Source: Thermothelomyces thermophilus ATCC 42464
Taxonomy: Eukaryota > Ascomycota > Sordariomycetes > Sordariales > Chaetomiaceae
NCBI RefSeq assembly: GCF_000226095.1
Contig: NC_016472.1
Location: 1,736,001 to 1,800,000 of the forward strand
Length of the DNA stretch: 64,000 nt
Reading direction: 5' to 3'
The position numbers and the translations under genes were made by a program. Under the pieces are notes generated by a model. It was given only the letters and a program-made list of their open reading frames with translations. It did not search any database and was not told the DNA's origin. The number at the start of each line of letters is the position of its first letter. Within the stretch, counting starts at the first letter, position 1. Shown in pieces: positions 54,144-64,000 of the stretch.

Positions 54144-55074
54144 GCTGCGGCGTGGGGCGCGTCGGCGAGAGTGCCCGCCCCTGCAATAATTATCCCAGGG
54201 TAGGTAGCTCAAGTCGATCTCCTCCTAGACGGGAAAGACCCGTAAACAGAACGCCGTTTAATTTTTTTGAGTGGAGCTGTGGTGAATCAGGAGCACAGAG
54301 GGGCGGAGACCGGTCTCTTAAAAAGGGAACGCCAAGCCCACCGAGCGTTCGAGTTCAATGGAAGGATTGCGCAAGCCAGCAGGGTCGTCCTAGCCTGTCA
54401 GGCAGGGTTCTGGTTTTAGTACCGTACTGCGTGTATGTATGTATGTACCTTCCTTACGCGTTCGAGCTATGATGCGGTTACAGCCTTTCCACGTTAGTAC
54501 ACGTTTGTACCCAAAGCATGTCTGTAATACGTACCTGTCATGCATATTTTCCCTTCGCACTTGCCTGATTGCGGTATTTTTCATACGTTAGGTATGAGGT
54601 AACGTCAGATACGTAACGCAATGTATGGACCGCATGTACAGACTACATACACATGTGTACGTCATGCTCCCTCCTGGCCTACGGAGTACGTGACTTTGTA
54701 GGAAAATCTGAGGCTCTAGCCATCTTCCAAACGCAACCTTCAACCATTAGTTTCTCGCGACATGCATTTCGAGAATATTGGCGTCCAGGCAGTGTAGGGC
54801 ATGGGCTAGCTGCACTAGAGGCGAACGTAACTTACAGGGCACCACCCGCTTCCATGGTGACTTCCTTGGTCTTGGAAACGGGTGCAAGCGACTACCTAGA
54901 GAGTGTGCAACTGCCACCACGGATTCAAAAGGTCTTGGGCTGCCTGGTTCAGCCTGGAAGCGCCGAGAGCACTCGCTCTGCACCACCGCCTTGCCCAAAT
55001 TCCTCGGCAGCCAACCTGCACCCACTAGGTAACGTTACCTAGTTACTGGGAAGCGCCCTCGCTGCGCCATCGCC
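54144..55074. promoter_or_regulatory. Shared upstream region of PGAP4-like and transcription factor genes
   Basis: A 930-nt region between divergent genes, rich in GTA/TAC-type repeats (for example GTATGTATGTATGTA at 54432-54446) and with one TACGGAGTA at 54680-54688. No ORF is supported. Confidence 0.5.
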
Positions 55075-57274
55075 ATGGCCAGCCCTATCGGGTACCTCAT
55101 CCATCCAGACCCCTCGTCACAGCCGCAGAAACCGGCTTCGCAAACGCTCCCGGGCATCACCAGTGCCCACAGTCCCCTCGCTGTTACCTCGAGCCCGGCG
55201 TCGGCCTCTAGGTTTCCAACTACGTCCTTGGCCTCGAGCGTGCCGGAGCAACGAGGTGCTCGAAACCTACCCGGTGATCACAACCGAACACAACCTCTCT
55301 ACCAATGCGCAGATTGTCTTCGTAGGTTACCTCATCAATGTTAACCCCGCTTCTCCTTTTTTTTTTTTGTTTGTTTGTTTTTCCCGCAAAAGAAAAGAAA
55401 GAAAGCCGGGGGGGGGGAGAAGCCCAGCTGACCCAGATCTTCGAGGTCGCTATTCTCGCCCCGAGCATCTCCAGGTGAGCAGACTCCGTCAAAGGATAAG
55501 CAATTGTTCCCGACTCGACTGATTGCTGACCACAACCAGAGACACATTGCATCCCATACGCTTGGAAAGCGCTTCGCCTGTGATGCGGGTCACTCTCCAC
55601 CATCGTCACAATATCCCCCCGACTAACTCTAGGACAGGTGTGTTCCAAGGCATTCGCCCGAGCCGACCTCCTCAAGCGCCACCGTGCCAACCATCAGGAT
55701 GGCAATGGCAGTAAACGCAGGCGCATCAACTCGGATCCATCGGCGAGCCGGGTAGGACAGGCCTGTACCGCTTGCGCAAAGGCGAGGGTGAAGTGCGAAG
55801 AAGTCAAACCGCAAGTCCTGCCTCCCCGTCTGGCTTGCACTAGTACCCTTGCTGACCAGCCAGTCCAGATGCACGCGCTGCAAGAACCGCGGGCTGGCCT
55901 GCGAGATTCCTGTCTCAGAGGACGCGGCTGCGTACATGGCCCATCTCTCCGCAAACCGCGTGGGGCACACCGAGTCGACCCCTGAATCGTGCTGTTCTGT
56001 CTCGTCTAGCCTCGGGCAGGCAGAAGATCCGATCCCCGTAGGCTCGACCTCCTTTCCATATGTCCAGTCTGCTAGTCCCGAGGACGGTAAAGATGGTACT
56101 GGCACCCCTGCGTACGCTGCGTACGATAAAGGTGCTGAATTCCACACTGTGGGAGCGCCCTCGGGTCCGACATCTCAGAGCAACTTTGGTAGCATCCGAT
56201 CCCATCCCGGCGGCGATCTGCAGTATGTCGGGCAGGAAGAGGCAGCCAGGGCTCAATTCCCGGACTTCCTACGCGACGTCTTGTACGACCAGTCTTTGGG
56301 CAGCCCCATCAAATCATCAGAATCCCAGGGGCCAATGTTGGACTTCTATGACGATGTCAACCTCGATTTTAACGAGTTCGATTTCAACATGCTCAACTAC
56401 TGGATACCCGACCCTCCCTCAGATATGTCGACACAGGTGGCCAACCCAGAGGACCCCGTCGGCATGACCGAGATGCGCTCGACGTTGGCCAAGATTTGGA
56501 CCGAGTCTCCGTGGAGATGGACGCCAGGAACGACAGACAGCCGCTTCACTGAGCAACCGAACCTGCCTCTTCCATTCGCCGACGCAAACAGCACCAAGAT
56601 TCACGAGAATCGAGCAGCGGGAAGACGTGTGGCCAAGGAAGCGCTCCGCCCCTCGTGCAGGGATAAGATTCTCGCCATCGTCTTGAGTACCTGTCGCGAA
56701 ACCAGCATGGCGAACCGCGTCGCGTCGTCCTTCCCGGCAACTGATACCATTGATTCGTGGATCAACATCTTCTTGGCTGCCCACATGTGTCAAGTCTCGT
56801 CGTGGATTCACTACGGCTCCTTCTCACTCAATAGTCAGTGGCCAGAGTGGCTCGCCGTCGCTGCCGCCTCCGGTGCTGTCCTGACCGCCGTCCCCGCTTT
56901 TCGCCGATTTGGTCTTGCCCTGCAGGAGGCGATACGTGAGTCTTCGCAGCGAATCCATAGGTGCGGTAGCAGCGGTTGACTGACTGGAACAGGCACTGCT
57001 ATCCCGGAGAGGGTAAGTCACTAGCTAGCCGAACTTGAAGCAAGCTGAGAGTTCCTAATCATCGTGTTTTCAGTTTGAGGAAAATAACAGGTCCATCACC
57101 GAGATCAGCAAAGTTCAAGCCTTGGTGCTGCTTCAGGACGTCGGGCTCTGGAGCGGCAATAGGCGGAAAATGGAGATTGCCGAGTGCCGTAAGACTCCTC
57201 GCAGACGGCCTTCCTGGAATTAGCTAACTTGGGTACCAGATTTGACGATACCGATCGCGGTAAGACACGATTCC

Positions 57275-57309
<35 letters not shown>

Positions 57310-58709
57310 CCCGGTTTGTGCTAAGCTGACCCCCCCTCGAAGATGATGCGCTACAGGGGAAGGTTCGGGAGGTCAGCCTACCCAGACATCGTCATCCACC
57401 CGTCCGACAAGGGCCAGGTGCTGGAAGAGAAGTGGAAGAAGTGGCATCAGCTCGAGTCTTGGAAGAGGTACATTGAGAGTTCCCTCCCACTTTCCCCGGC
57501 GTCTCTAACTTTCCCAGACTCATTTTCCACGCCTATCTGCGCGACGCCCAAGTGTCCATGACGCAGCTCAACAATCCCTCCATGTCCTACGCCGAATTGA
57601 CCCTCCCCCTGCCCTACTCCAGGGATCTCTGGTTTGCACGGAGTGCGGAGGAGTTCAAGGCTCGGTATATTGAGTTGGGTGCCAACAGCGCCCGCCCACC
57701 GTGCCTCGGGGATCTTTTTCGTGACTTCAACGCTCTCTCCAACCACATCCCCCGCCTCGACATGCCCTTTGCGATATCAATCTTCCTCCACGCCTTCTGG
57801 TCCCTCATCTGGGAATACCGCCAACTTGCATCTATATATGGCCCCACGGTTACCGCCAACGCACACTCCAACACAACCTCCCTCCTCCTCGACTCACGTC
57901 GCGCCGAGCTGACGACGCAACTAAAATCTTTTCATCAGCACCTTCAGATTTACAGGACCAGGCATCCCACGCTGCTACGAGACTTTTTCCCTCTTCTCTT
58001 ACTCCTCTTCCACTTCCTTCTCTTTAATCTGCACGCCCCACTCCCCGAACTCCAGCTCTTCTCCGGAAAGGAGGGAGAGGACCAGGCCCGCCGCGTCTAC
58101 CCGGCCCTACGTGGCTGGGCGGGCTCGGCAGATGCCAGGCGGGCCATGTGGCATGCAGCGCAGGTATTGAAGGCCGCGAGAGCATTTCCCAAGGGAACCC
58201 TCCAAGATTTTTGGGGCGTCGCGGTCTGCCATGCAGTGCTGGGGGTCTGGGGATGGGGGATCGTGAATAGGGCTTCTCCAACCAGCTCTTCTTCTTCTAC
58301 CTGCAGTTCTTCCTCTGCTTCAGGGCGAGTAAAGGGAGGAGGGAATGGCAGTGAGCAATGGCAAGCAGGAGGAGAGGATGAGAGCAGTGTGGTGTACCTG
58401 GACGGGGAGGACGAGTCGGGGGAGCCGATGCAGGAACCTGCCGTACGGGCTTGGATTGAGCACGGGCAGGGGAGACCGGCCATTCACGGGTTGCAACAGA
58501 AGCAGCAGCAGCAGCAAGTGCATGGCGATGGTCAACGGAGGGTGCAGCCGTGCTTGTTCGAGGATTCCCGGGCATGCGCGGGTATCGCGCAGGGGATTCT
58601 GCGGGCGAACTTTGCGGGCGTGTACGACCCCTTGCCGACAATGACGGAAAACATCATTGTCGTGCTGAAACAGTTGGAAAAGGCCGCGTCGGCAGTCGGG
58701 ATGGGGTGA
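55075..58709 (+). CDS. Transcription factor with two C2H2 fingers and a Zn2Cys6 cluster
   Basis: Ten exons (55075-55321, 55446-55474, 55540-55584, 55638-55814, 55864-56935, 56993-57012, 57074-57188, 57240-57259, 57343-57467, 57518-58709) encode about 1013 residues. Finger 1 is C78-X2-C81-X12-H94-X3-H98 (YSRPEHLQRHIASH). Finger 2 is C106-X2-C109-X12-H122-X3-H126 (SKAFARADLLKRH). The Zn2Cys6 cluster is C150-X2-C153-X6-C160-X8-C169-X2-C172-X6-C179. Later parts resemble the fungal-specific transcription factor region (MHR; EISKVQALVLLQDVGLWSGN). Fungi have many such dual proteins, mostly nuclear regulators of unknown targets. The start and the ten-exon model are reconstructed by eye. One intron has a GC donor at 55585. 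A Ser/Gly and poly-Gln insert lies near residues 880-945. Confidence 0.85.
57276..57307. repeat. (TC)n microsatellite in a transcription factor intron
   Basis: About 16 TC units lie between exons 8 and 9 (intron 57260-57342), forming an extended polypyrimidine tract ahead of the acceptor. Confidence 0.9.
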
Positions 58710-59022
58710 CGGTAACGGTTGGAGTCGTTAGGCAGCCCTTGTTTTTCTGTATATTCGACAATGCCATGGCTGTATGTTTGATGGCTAATTAGCAATACCA
58801 TTGTAAATATCTGCTCCCCCCCTTTCTTCCCAGGGATCTACGTCCTTATCTCTCGCTATGTCTCGTTTCCGACCTGGGATCTTGAGTATCGCATCCAGCT
58901 TCGCTGTCTGTGTTCCTACATCTGTTTCCGCCGTTAACCGTGACTAAACATTAAATTTTGCAACTAGTTTCTGATATGTTCTCCGACTAACTTCCCCGTA
59001 GTGTCCCCACGATGGCTCGTCA
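58710..59022. other. Short intergenic, convergent
   Basis: The 3' ends of the transcription factor gene and the minus-strand hypothetical gene. Nothing is seen. Confidence 0.5.
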
Positions 59023-59799
59023 TCACCCACCACAATCCTCGATCCTCCTCCTCAGGAACCGCTCTATCACCGGTCTGACAGGCCCGTTCCCCTTGCCGAC
59101 CTTGTGCAGCGCCTCCCGAAGCAGGTCGTTGACCTCCCTCGCCAACCTCGCATCCGCTCCCTCCGAGCCGCACGGACAGCGGCAGCAGGAGCACGAGCAC
59201 GAGCAAGCGCATCCCCCCGCCGCCGCCGTCGTTACTGTCGCTGCTCTTGTCGCGATAGCTTCCCGACTCTTCTTCCTCCCGCCCCCGCCCCCGCTCCCGC
59301 TCCCGCTACTGCTCCTACTCCTACTCCTACTCCTGCTCCTGCTCCTACTCCTATCACTACTCTCGCCATCGGCACCGGCACCGCTGCCGCTGCCGCTGCC
59401 GCTTCTCTCTCTTCTTGTCCGGGGGACGGCGGCGGCACACCCGGCGGTGGCGAGCCCGCGCCTGAGGGCGAGGACGTCGGCGTCGGAGCGGCGGAGTTCG
59501 CAGGCGCGGTTGGCGGGGTAGTGGAGGGTGACGAGGTACGACCGGGAGCGCTCGGTGGTGGTGGTGGTGGTGGTGGCGATCATGGTCTGTACGTGCGTGG
59601 ACCGGGGGATGTGGAGGATTCCGTTGTAGGTGTCGTGGTTCTTGCGGGTGTGCAGTTGCGGCCTGCGGCACGGGGCCCGGATCGCGGGCGCGGCTGCTTC
59701 TGATGTAGGTGGTTCTGATGTAGGTGGTGGTGGTGGTGGTGGAGGAGGAGGAGGAGGAGGTGGTGGTGGTGGTGGTGGTGGTCGCCCATTGACGAGCAT
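59023..59799 (-). CDS. Hypothetical protein with poly-proline start and Ser/Gly/Arg-rich middle
   Basis: An ATG-started frame of 258 residues. It opens with a run of about 20 prolines encoded by a GGT/GGA microsatellite and a PTSEP repeat. Then comes a more ordered segment (NHDTYNGILHIPRS, SYLVTLHYPANRACELRRSD, ADVLALRRGLATAGC) that looks like one conserved domain, vaguely like a PX-type fold. Alternating Ser-Gly/Ser-Arg repeats follow, then a cysteine-rich patch (GGCACSCSCSCCRCPCG), and it ends with a helical tail (ARLAREVNDLLREALHKV to RRRIEDC). The ordered ends suggest a real gene; the middle is microsatellite-like. I cannot assign a function. The start may be further 5' with missed exons. 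Confidence 0.5.
   Translation of the reverse strand: MLVNGRPPPPPPPPPPPPPPPPPPPPTSEPPTSEAAAPAIRAPCRRPQLHTRKNHDTYNGILHIPRSTHVQTMIATTTTTTTERSRSYLVTLHYPANRACELRRSDADVLALRRGLATAGCAAAVPRTRRERSGSGSGSGAGADGESSDRSRSRSRSRSRSRSSSGSGSGGGGGRKKSREAIATRAATVTTAAAGGCACSCSCSCCRCPCGSEGADARLAREVNDLLREALHKVGKGNGPVRPVIERFLRRRIEDCGG
59732..59781. repeat. (GGT)n/(GGA)n microsatellite encoding poly-proline
   Basis: GGT and GGA units on the plus strand are read as CCA/CCT on the minus strand, giving the proline run of the hypothetical protein. It is preceded by a 15-bp tandem duplication (TTCTGATGTAGGTGG, 59699-59728). Confidence 0.85.
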
Positions 59800-60156
59800 C
59801 CTGGGCCTACTAACTAAGAGGCGGTGCTTGCTTTTTCTTCTTCTTCTGCTCCTTCTTCTTTCCCTTGTTATTCTCCCCGTGCGCCTCGCGCCAATGGAGT
59901 GAGGATGATGGTGGGGAAACCCGCGGTTTGGTCAGTCGGTATGACACTGTGGGAACAGATGGTTTGGTCCGACCGTTGGTAGGCACCCAGAGCTTGCGTC
60001 TGAGAGTCCATGGGCCTCGAGTTTGGTCGTAGATCGCCCCGTCTCGTGAGGATGGTAAGACACGGATGAGAGCAATACTGTCACGAACTAGGAGCGCGAA
60101 GAGGAAACTGGGTTGATATACTTGTATACAAAAGCAGGAGATGTGAGACAGAACAT

Positions 60157-60188
<32 letters not shown>

Positions 60189-61684
60189 CCAAGACGATGC
60201 CGCCCTGCTACGGCTGCCGTACCCCTGACAGACGTTAAGATTACGACGACTTGGCCGGAAGCGAAACGGGATGCACGTTAATCGACATGTATGCTGCCCG
60301 CTTTACCTGAAACAAGGTTTCTCAGTCCGACTGACATGACGTATACAGTATGTACGAATCCGTACCCAGCCCTGTTTGGCCGTGCCACGCAGCCAAGGCG
60401 TACAGGTGCACTCTCCCATTCCGACCGCCTGGTTCAGGCGATCCGCGGATCCAGAAGACAACCATGCCCTCGCCTAGTGTACCATGGTTATTCTTTTCCC
60501 GGACGGCTACCTACCGTTTAGAGCGAGCCGCACATACGAAGGTGACGTATTAGTTATTCGACTGCCTTCCTTCCCTCTATGTTTTTTTCGTATGCGGCTG
60601 CATTTGACGAAGGTGCTCTTGGTCGGCTCTAGGATTTTTTTTTTTTTCACGTACGGCGGCAGGTGCATGTCCTGCTTGCTGCGGCCGTCCTGAACGCACG
60701 AGAATTCATCTGTTGACCCGTGTTTGTGCTCCATAGCACTTTCGCAGTTTGTGAACAAGTCTTTGGTGCCAGGGTGTGTGCGATGTGTGGTGGTATGTAC
60801 TCGTACATTCTATTCTGGTGACAGAGGCCAAGACCATCTTCCTACCCTAGTTATAACTAGCCAAGATAGATTAGGTAGTGCCGGCCTGGAACGGCTGAAC
60901 CCCTGCTTTTGCGGTGAGCGGCGGCATGGGGTGGCTCATCCTGAAACAGAGCATTTTGCGGGGCTTTGATCCGCAATGCGAAATGGCCCCACCAGGATCG
61001 AGAGAAAGTGACTGCAGCCTGCACTGCGCCCAGTCTGGTGCACCTGCATTAGTTCAGGTGAGTTGATTCTTCCCATTCTTGCAGCGCGTAATCCGTACAA
61101 TACTGTACACAGCATGTAGCTGTTGTTCCTTATATTTCTTGCAGTCAATCTTCGAGCTCAAACCGGACCTCGCTGAAACTAGACGGCCCTTCCTCTTTCA
61201 GCTGGCGGGGTGGCAGGGTTAACTTTGATGAAAGCAGTGACGTCGACTTGAAGGCGCACCAGCTCCTCCATCCCTCACTCTACACGTCAATACTACCTAG
61301 TTTGTAAACAAGACCAACCTGGATACGGCGGGCCAGTCTTTTGTTTACACTAAGGAGGCGCTAGTGAGGGCCTGCTACACGTAGTCCGTAAATAAGGCAA
61401 AGTGCAACTTCAACCGGCCTTCTGGACCTGCCAAGCCAGGGAAGAGATGCATCGCGTTGACCCCTTCCCGTTGCATTCGACCCTTCATCCCGGCCGCCGC
61501 TGCAACCAGGGGACCCGCTCTCGTTTTCGGCCTGTTCTTACCGGCTTCTTCGCACCCTTCTTGCCCAGATTTCTTTTCTTCGTTTCTTCGACCAAGCGTA
61601 CCCGTCCTGTCTCGCTCGGGAGCCGTTCCTGTCACAGTTGCAGCCGAACTTCCCGCACGAGAAAAACATAAATCCCCTTCCACC
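59800..61684. promoter_or_regulatory. Shared upstream region, 1.9 kb
   Basis: This lies between the hypothetical gene and the NTF2-like gene, which diverge. It has a GA microsatellite at 60161-60188. The 200 nt before the ATG at 61685 are pyrimidine-rich. No gene, tRNA or mobile element is recognised. Confidence 0.5.
60161..60188. repeat. (GA)n microsatellite
   Basis: A perfect GA run of about 14 units in the intergenic region. Confidence 0.9.
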
Positions 61685-63444
61685 ATGGCGCTGCAGGCCG
61701 CTTACAAGCAGTTCCTTGCCTCGCCAAACTCGTCGTCGCTCGCCGACGATGCGTCGCTGCACTACGTCACCACCACGACCAGCTTCGCCGGCGCGACTGA
61801 CATTATCAAACACTTGTCCTCGGTGCGCAACAAGATCAAGAAGCTCAAGCAGGACCCCCTCTTCGCCATCGAGAACCACCATGCTCTCGCTCTCGAGGTC
61901 GACACGACCCTCGAGTTTGTCACCAGCGGCGGCCCTTACCTTCCGGGACTGGACGACAACTTCCTGGCCGACCGCACCGTTCACATCGCCGTGGTGAGTA
62001 TACAGAGTTCGCAAACGGCTATGTTCCGCATCCGGTTTGGACCACGCTGCTGGTTTCGCTAACGCACGCCGCGCCTCCCCTGCAGACCCACATCGTGACC
62101 TTCAATGGCGACGGCAAGATCACACAGATCCGGCAGAGCTGGGACCAGGGCGCCCTTCTGAAGCAGCTCGAAGTCATTGGGAGGTCCGGCGCCAACTGGC
62201 CGATCCGCGACAGCAAGGAGCAGATCAACCTCATCGCCAAATGCGCCAAGGGAGACGGCGCTGCGGCCGCTCCCGCCGAGGCTCAGCCCACCCGCTCGCG
62301 CGGCAGTACCAACGCGATGCGCGACCCGCATGCGTCCCTCGACTTGTTCGCCCCGCGCGAGGAGCTCGAGAGCAACCCCGAGGGCGTCATCTCGCCCTAT
62401 GCGGGCAGGAGACCCCGCCAGCGGTCCTTCACCGAGATCCTGGGCGACGAGCCCGTCGAGGACCCCGCCTCTCCCAGCAGCGGCCGCGAGCGCTCGCAGT
62501 CCCCGAGCAAGGCCATTGCGCCCAAGATTGGCGCGGGAAAGCACTTCACGCCAATGCGCATCTTCGATGCCGACGAGAACGATAACCCCCCTGCCGAGAC
62601 TCCCGAGCGCAAGCCGTCAGAACGGGTCGTGCGCCCGGACCCCAAGAAGTACCAGCACTTCGAGTTTGATGACGGCTCCGAGAACCCAGAACCTCCCGCT
62701 CCCAAGCCCGCCACCAAGCCCGGCCCGGAGAGGAAGAGCATCCATGGGAGCAGCTGGTCGTTTGACGACTTCACGACCCCGCAGAAGCCCGTGGCCCTGC
62801 GCGGAGGGCATCGCGCCCGCGACATCCGCCACTGGGGGCCCGACAACGAGCTTCTCGAGAACACGCCTGCTCCGAACGCGCAGGCAGCTAAGCCACGTCG
62901 GGACGCCGAGGCTCACTTCGAGCTGATCGACGACGGCCCGGAGCGCGAGGTGCCCCGCAACACCAACCGGGCGCCCCGCGGCGCCATGCACAACGAGGGC
63001 CTGCACCTCTACGATAACCGGCTGCACCCCGAAGACGGCGCTTCGCCCGAGCCCGCGCCGGTTCCGCTCGGCAAGATCACCAACCTCAAGGACCGCCACA
63101 AGGATTTCGAGCCGCACTTTGAAATGACGGACGAATCGCCTCACCACGCCGCGCCCCCCGAGCCCGCCAAGCTGCCCGAGGATCGCAAGAAGGCGGTGCG
63201 CATGATGGAGAGCAGCTGGACGCCGTACGACGAGTCGCCCCTGTCGCGCAAGGAGAACGACGACCCCAACGCCAAGCGGCCGCCCACCGAGCGGGGCATC
63301 GCCATCGCCGGCGACGGCATGGGCGGCAGGAAGGGCACCACCCGCGGCTGGCTCCACGGCGAGGATGACGAGGAGCCTCTGCCGACTACCAGGAAGGGTG
63401 TTCGAGGCCCGCCGACCAAGTCGGACAACTTTTGGGATTTCTGA
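61685..63444 (+). CDS. NTF2-fold protein with repeated HFE/SSW motifs
   Basis: Two exons, 61685-61993 and 62086-63444, encode 555 residues. Residues 1-170 look like an NTF2-like cone fold: MALQAAYKQFLASPNSSSLA, SLHYVTTTTSFAGATDIIKH, then THIVTFNGDGKITQIRQSWD and the end of the fold (GRSGANWPI). The rest is disordered and charged, with recurring short motifs: HFE at residues 294, 380 and 447 (HFEFDDGSE, HFELIDDGPE, HFEMTDESP), SSW at 325 and 479 (SSWSFDDFTTPQ, SSWTPYDESP), RHWG, and a C-terminal NFWDF. Regular aromatic-acidic motifs suggest multivalent docking. NTF2-like domains serve transport, stress-granule and enzymatic roles; none can be chosen here. I recall NTF2-domain proteins of this kind in other ascomycetes without a described function. 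Confidence 0.88.
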
Positions 63445-64000
63445 ATAAGACCCGCTCTTCCTCCTCTTTTCCGAGGACTTGTCGGAAACAAAAAGAAAAA
63501 AACACAAAAAAGACCCGGCCGCGCCCTCTGCTCAAAAGATTGCAGGACAGAGTGCCAGGATGGCTACTGATGAGTGACGTTGATGTTCTGCCCTTGTGCA
63601 GATAGTATTTTCTTTTCTTTTTATCATTCTGATTGCTAGAGCGATCAGGTTGGCGGGTAGCCTTTTTGTTGGTCTATGAGGCTGTGTATGTATGTATTAC
63701 CAAACACCAATTTGAGTTTGGGGACCACCGGAGCTGTTGGCAGGTCGGTGCTGGGTTCCGGAAAGATGTGGTGCTGATTTTAGTTTCCTAGCGTGCCAAT
63801 ATACGGGCTGCCACTGTATCTATCCCCCCGTTCCCCCCCCCCCCCCCTTCCTTTTTTTTTTTTTTCCCCAGTACTGCGGTGTTGAGCAATCACGCCAAGC
63901 AGACTACTGCATGTTTACTCTATTCTCGTCACTTTCACCGTATGTTAACCAAGTCAAATGTCAAGCCAGCAACCACCTTGAGGACTATTTTCACACTTCA
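63445..64000. other. Downstream region to window end
   Basis: This is the 3' region of the NTF2-like gene with C- and T-homopolymers at about 63825-63866. No gene is seen up to the window edge. Confidence 0.5.

Noticed and set aside
52722-54203. Antisense 493-residue open frame opposite the PGAP4-like gene
   Set aside because: It mirrors the third-codon GC bias of the real gene, has no domain, and its composition (Gly, Glu, Val, Ala) is typical of antisense shadows.

Overview
This window looks like ordinary core chromosome of a filamentous ascomycete (Pezizomycotina, most likely Sordariomycetes, possibly Sordariales/Chaetomiaceae). The grounds are GC-rich coding sequence, short introns (mostly 50-100 nt) with GT...AG ends and CTAAC-type branch sites, one gene per 2-3 kb on alternating strands, small secreted proteins, a C2H2 plus Zn2Cys6 transcription factor, and many dispersed intergenic copies of TACTCCGTA/TACGGAGTA. 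The species call is inference. No prokaryotic feature, rRNA, tRNA, CRISPR array or recognisable transposon was found.

I support 25 protein genes. From left to right: MNR2/ALR1-type Mg transporter (5' end possibly cut), CstF-64/RNA15, prohibitin-2, NEDD8/RUB1, elongin A, THOC7, tubulin cofactor A, SERCA-type Ca-ATPase, proteasome beta3 (PUP3), TUG/UBX4-like protein, ribosomal protein eL36, a six-cysteine secreted protein, a secreted class 3 lipase, 14-3-3, a low-complexity hypothetical protein, a synaptojanin-like Sac1/5-phosphatase, PRP39, cytochrome c peroxidase, ATP11, a peroxisomal-type acyl/aryl-CoA ligase, a second small secreted protein, a PGAP4-like membrane glycosyltransferase, a large dual-zinc-finger transcription factor, a low-complexity hypothetical protein and an NTF2-fold protein with repeated short motifs. 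I rebuilt exon structures by hand; for every multi-exon gene the exon lengths sum to a multiple of three and the protein matches its family in length, or in motifs where the family is not recognised.

The genes do not form a pathway. They are housekeeping functions: RNA 3'-end formation and export (CstF-64, THOC7), splicing (PRP39), ubiquitin-like and proteasome functions (RUB1, elongin A, PUP3, UBX4), mitochondria (PHB2, CCP1, ATP11), ion and lipid homeostasis (MNR2, SERCA, synaptojanin-like). A few accessory secreted or regulatory genes sit between them. Ten neighbouring pairs are divergent and share an upstream region.

No new multigene system is visible. The points most worth a second look are small-scale: an ATG-only first coding exon followed by a 19-nt exon in PUP3; an 8-nt exon in 14-3-3; GC-AG introns in eL36 and in the transcription factor, where the choice of donor decides whether a zinc finger forms; a 54-nt in-frame intron inside a catalytic domain; an NTF2 protein with repeated HFE and SSW motifs; a nested inverted repeat near 45.9 kb; and the dispersed TACTCCGTA motif.
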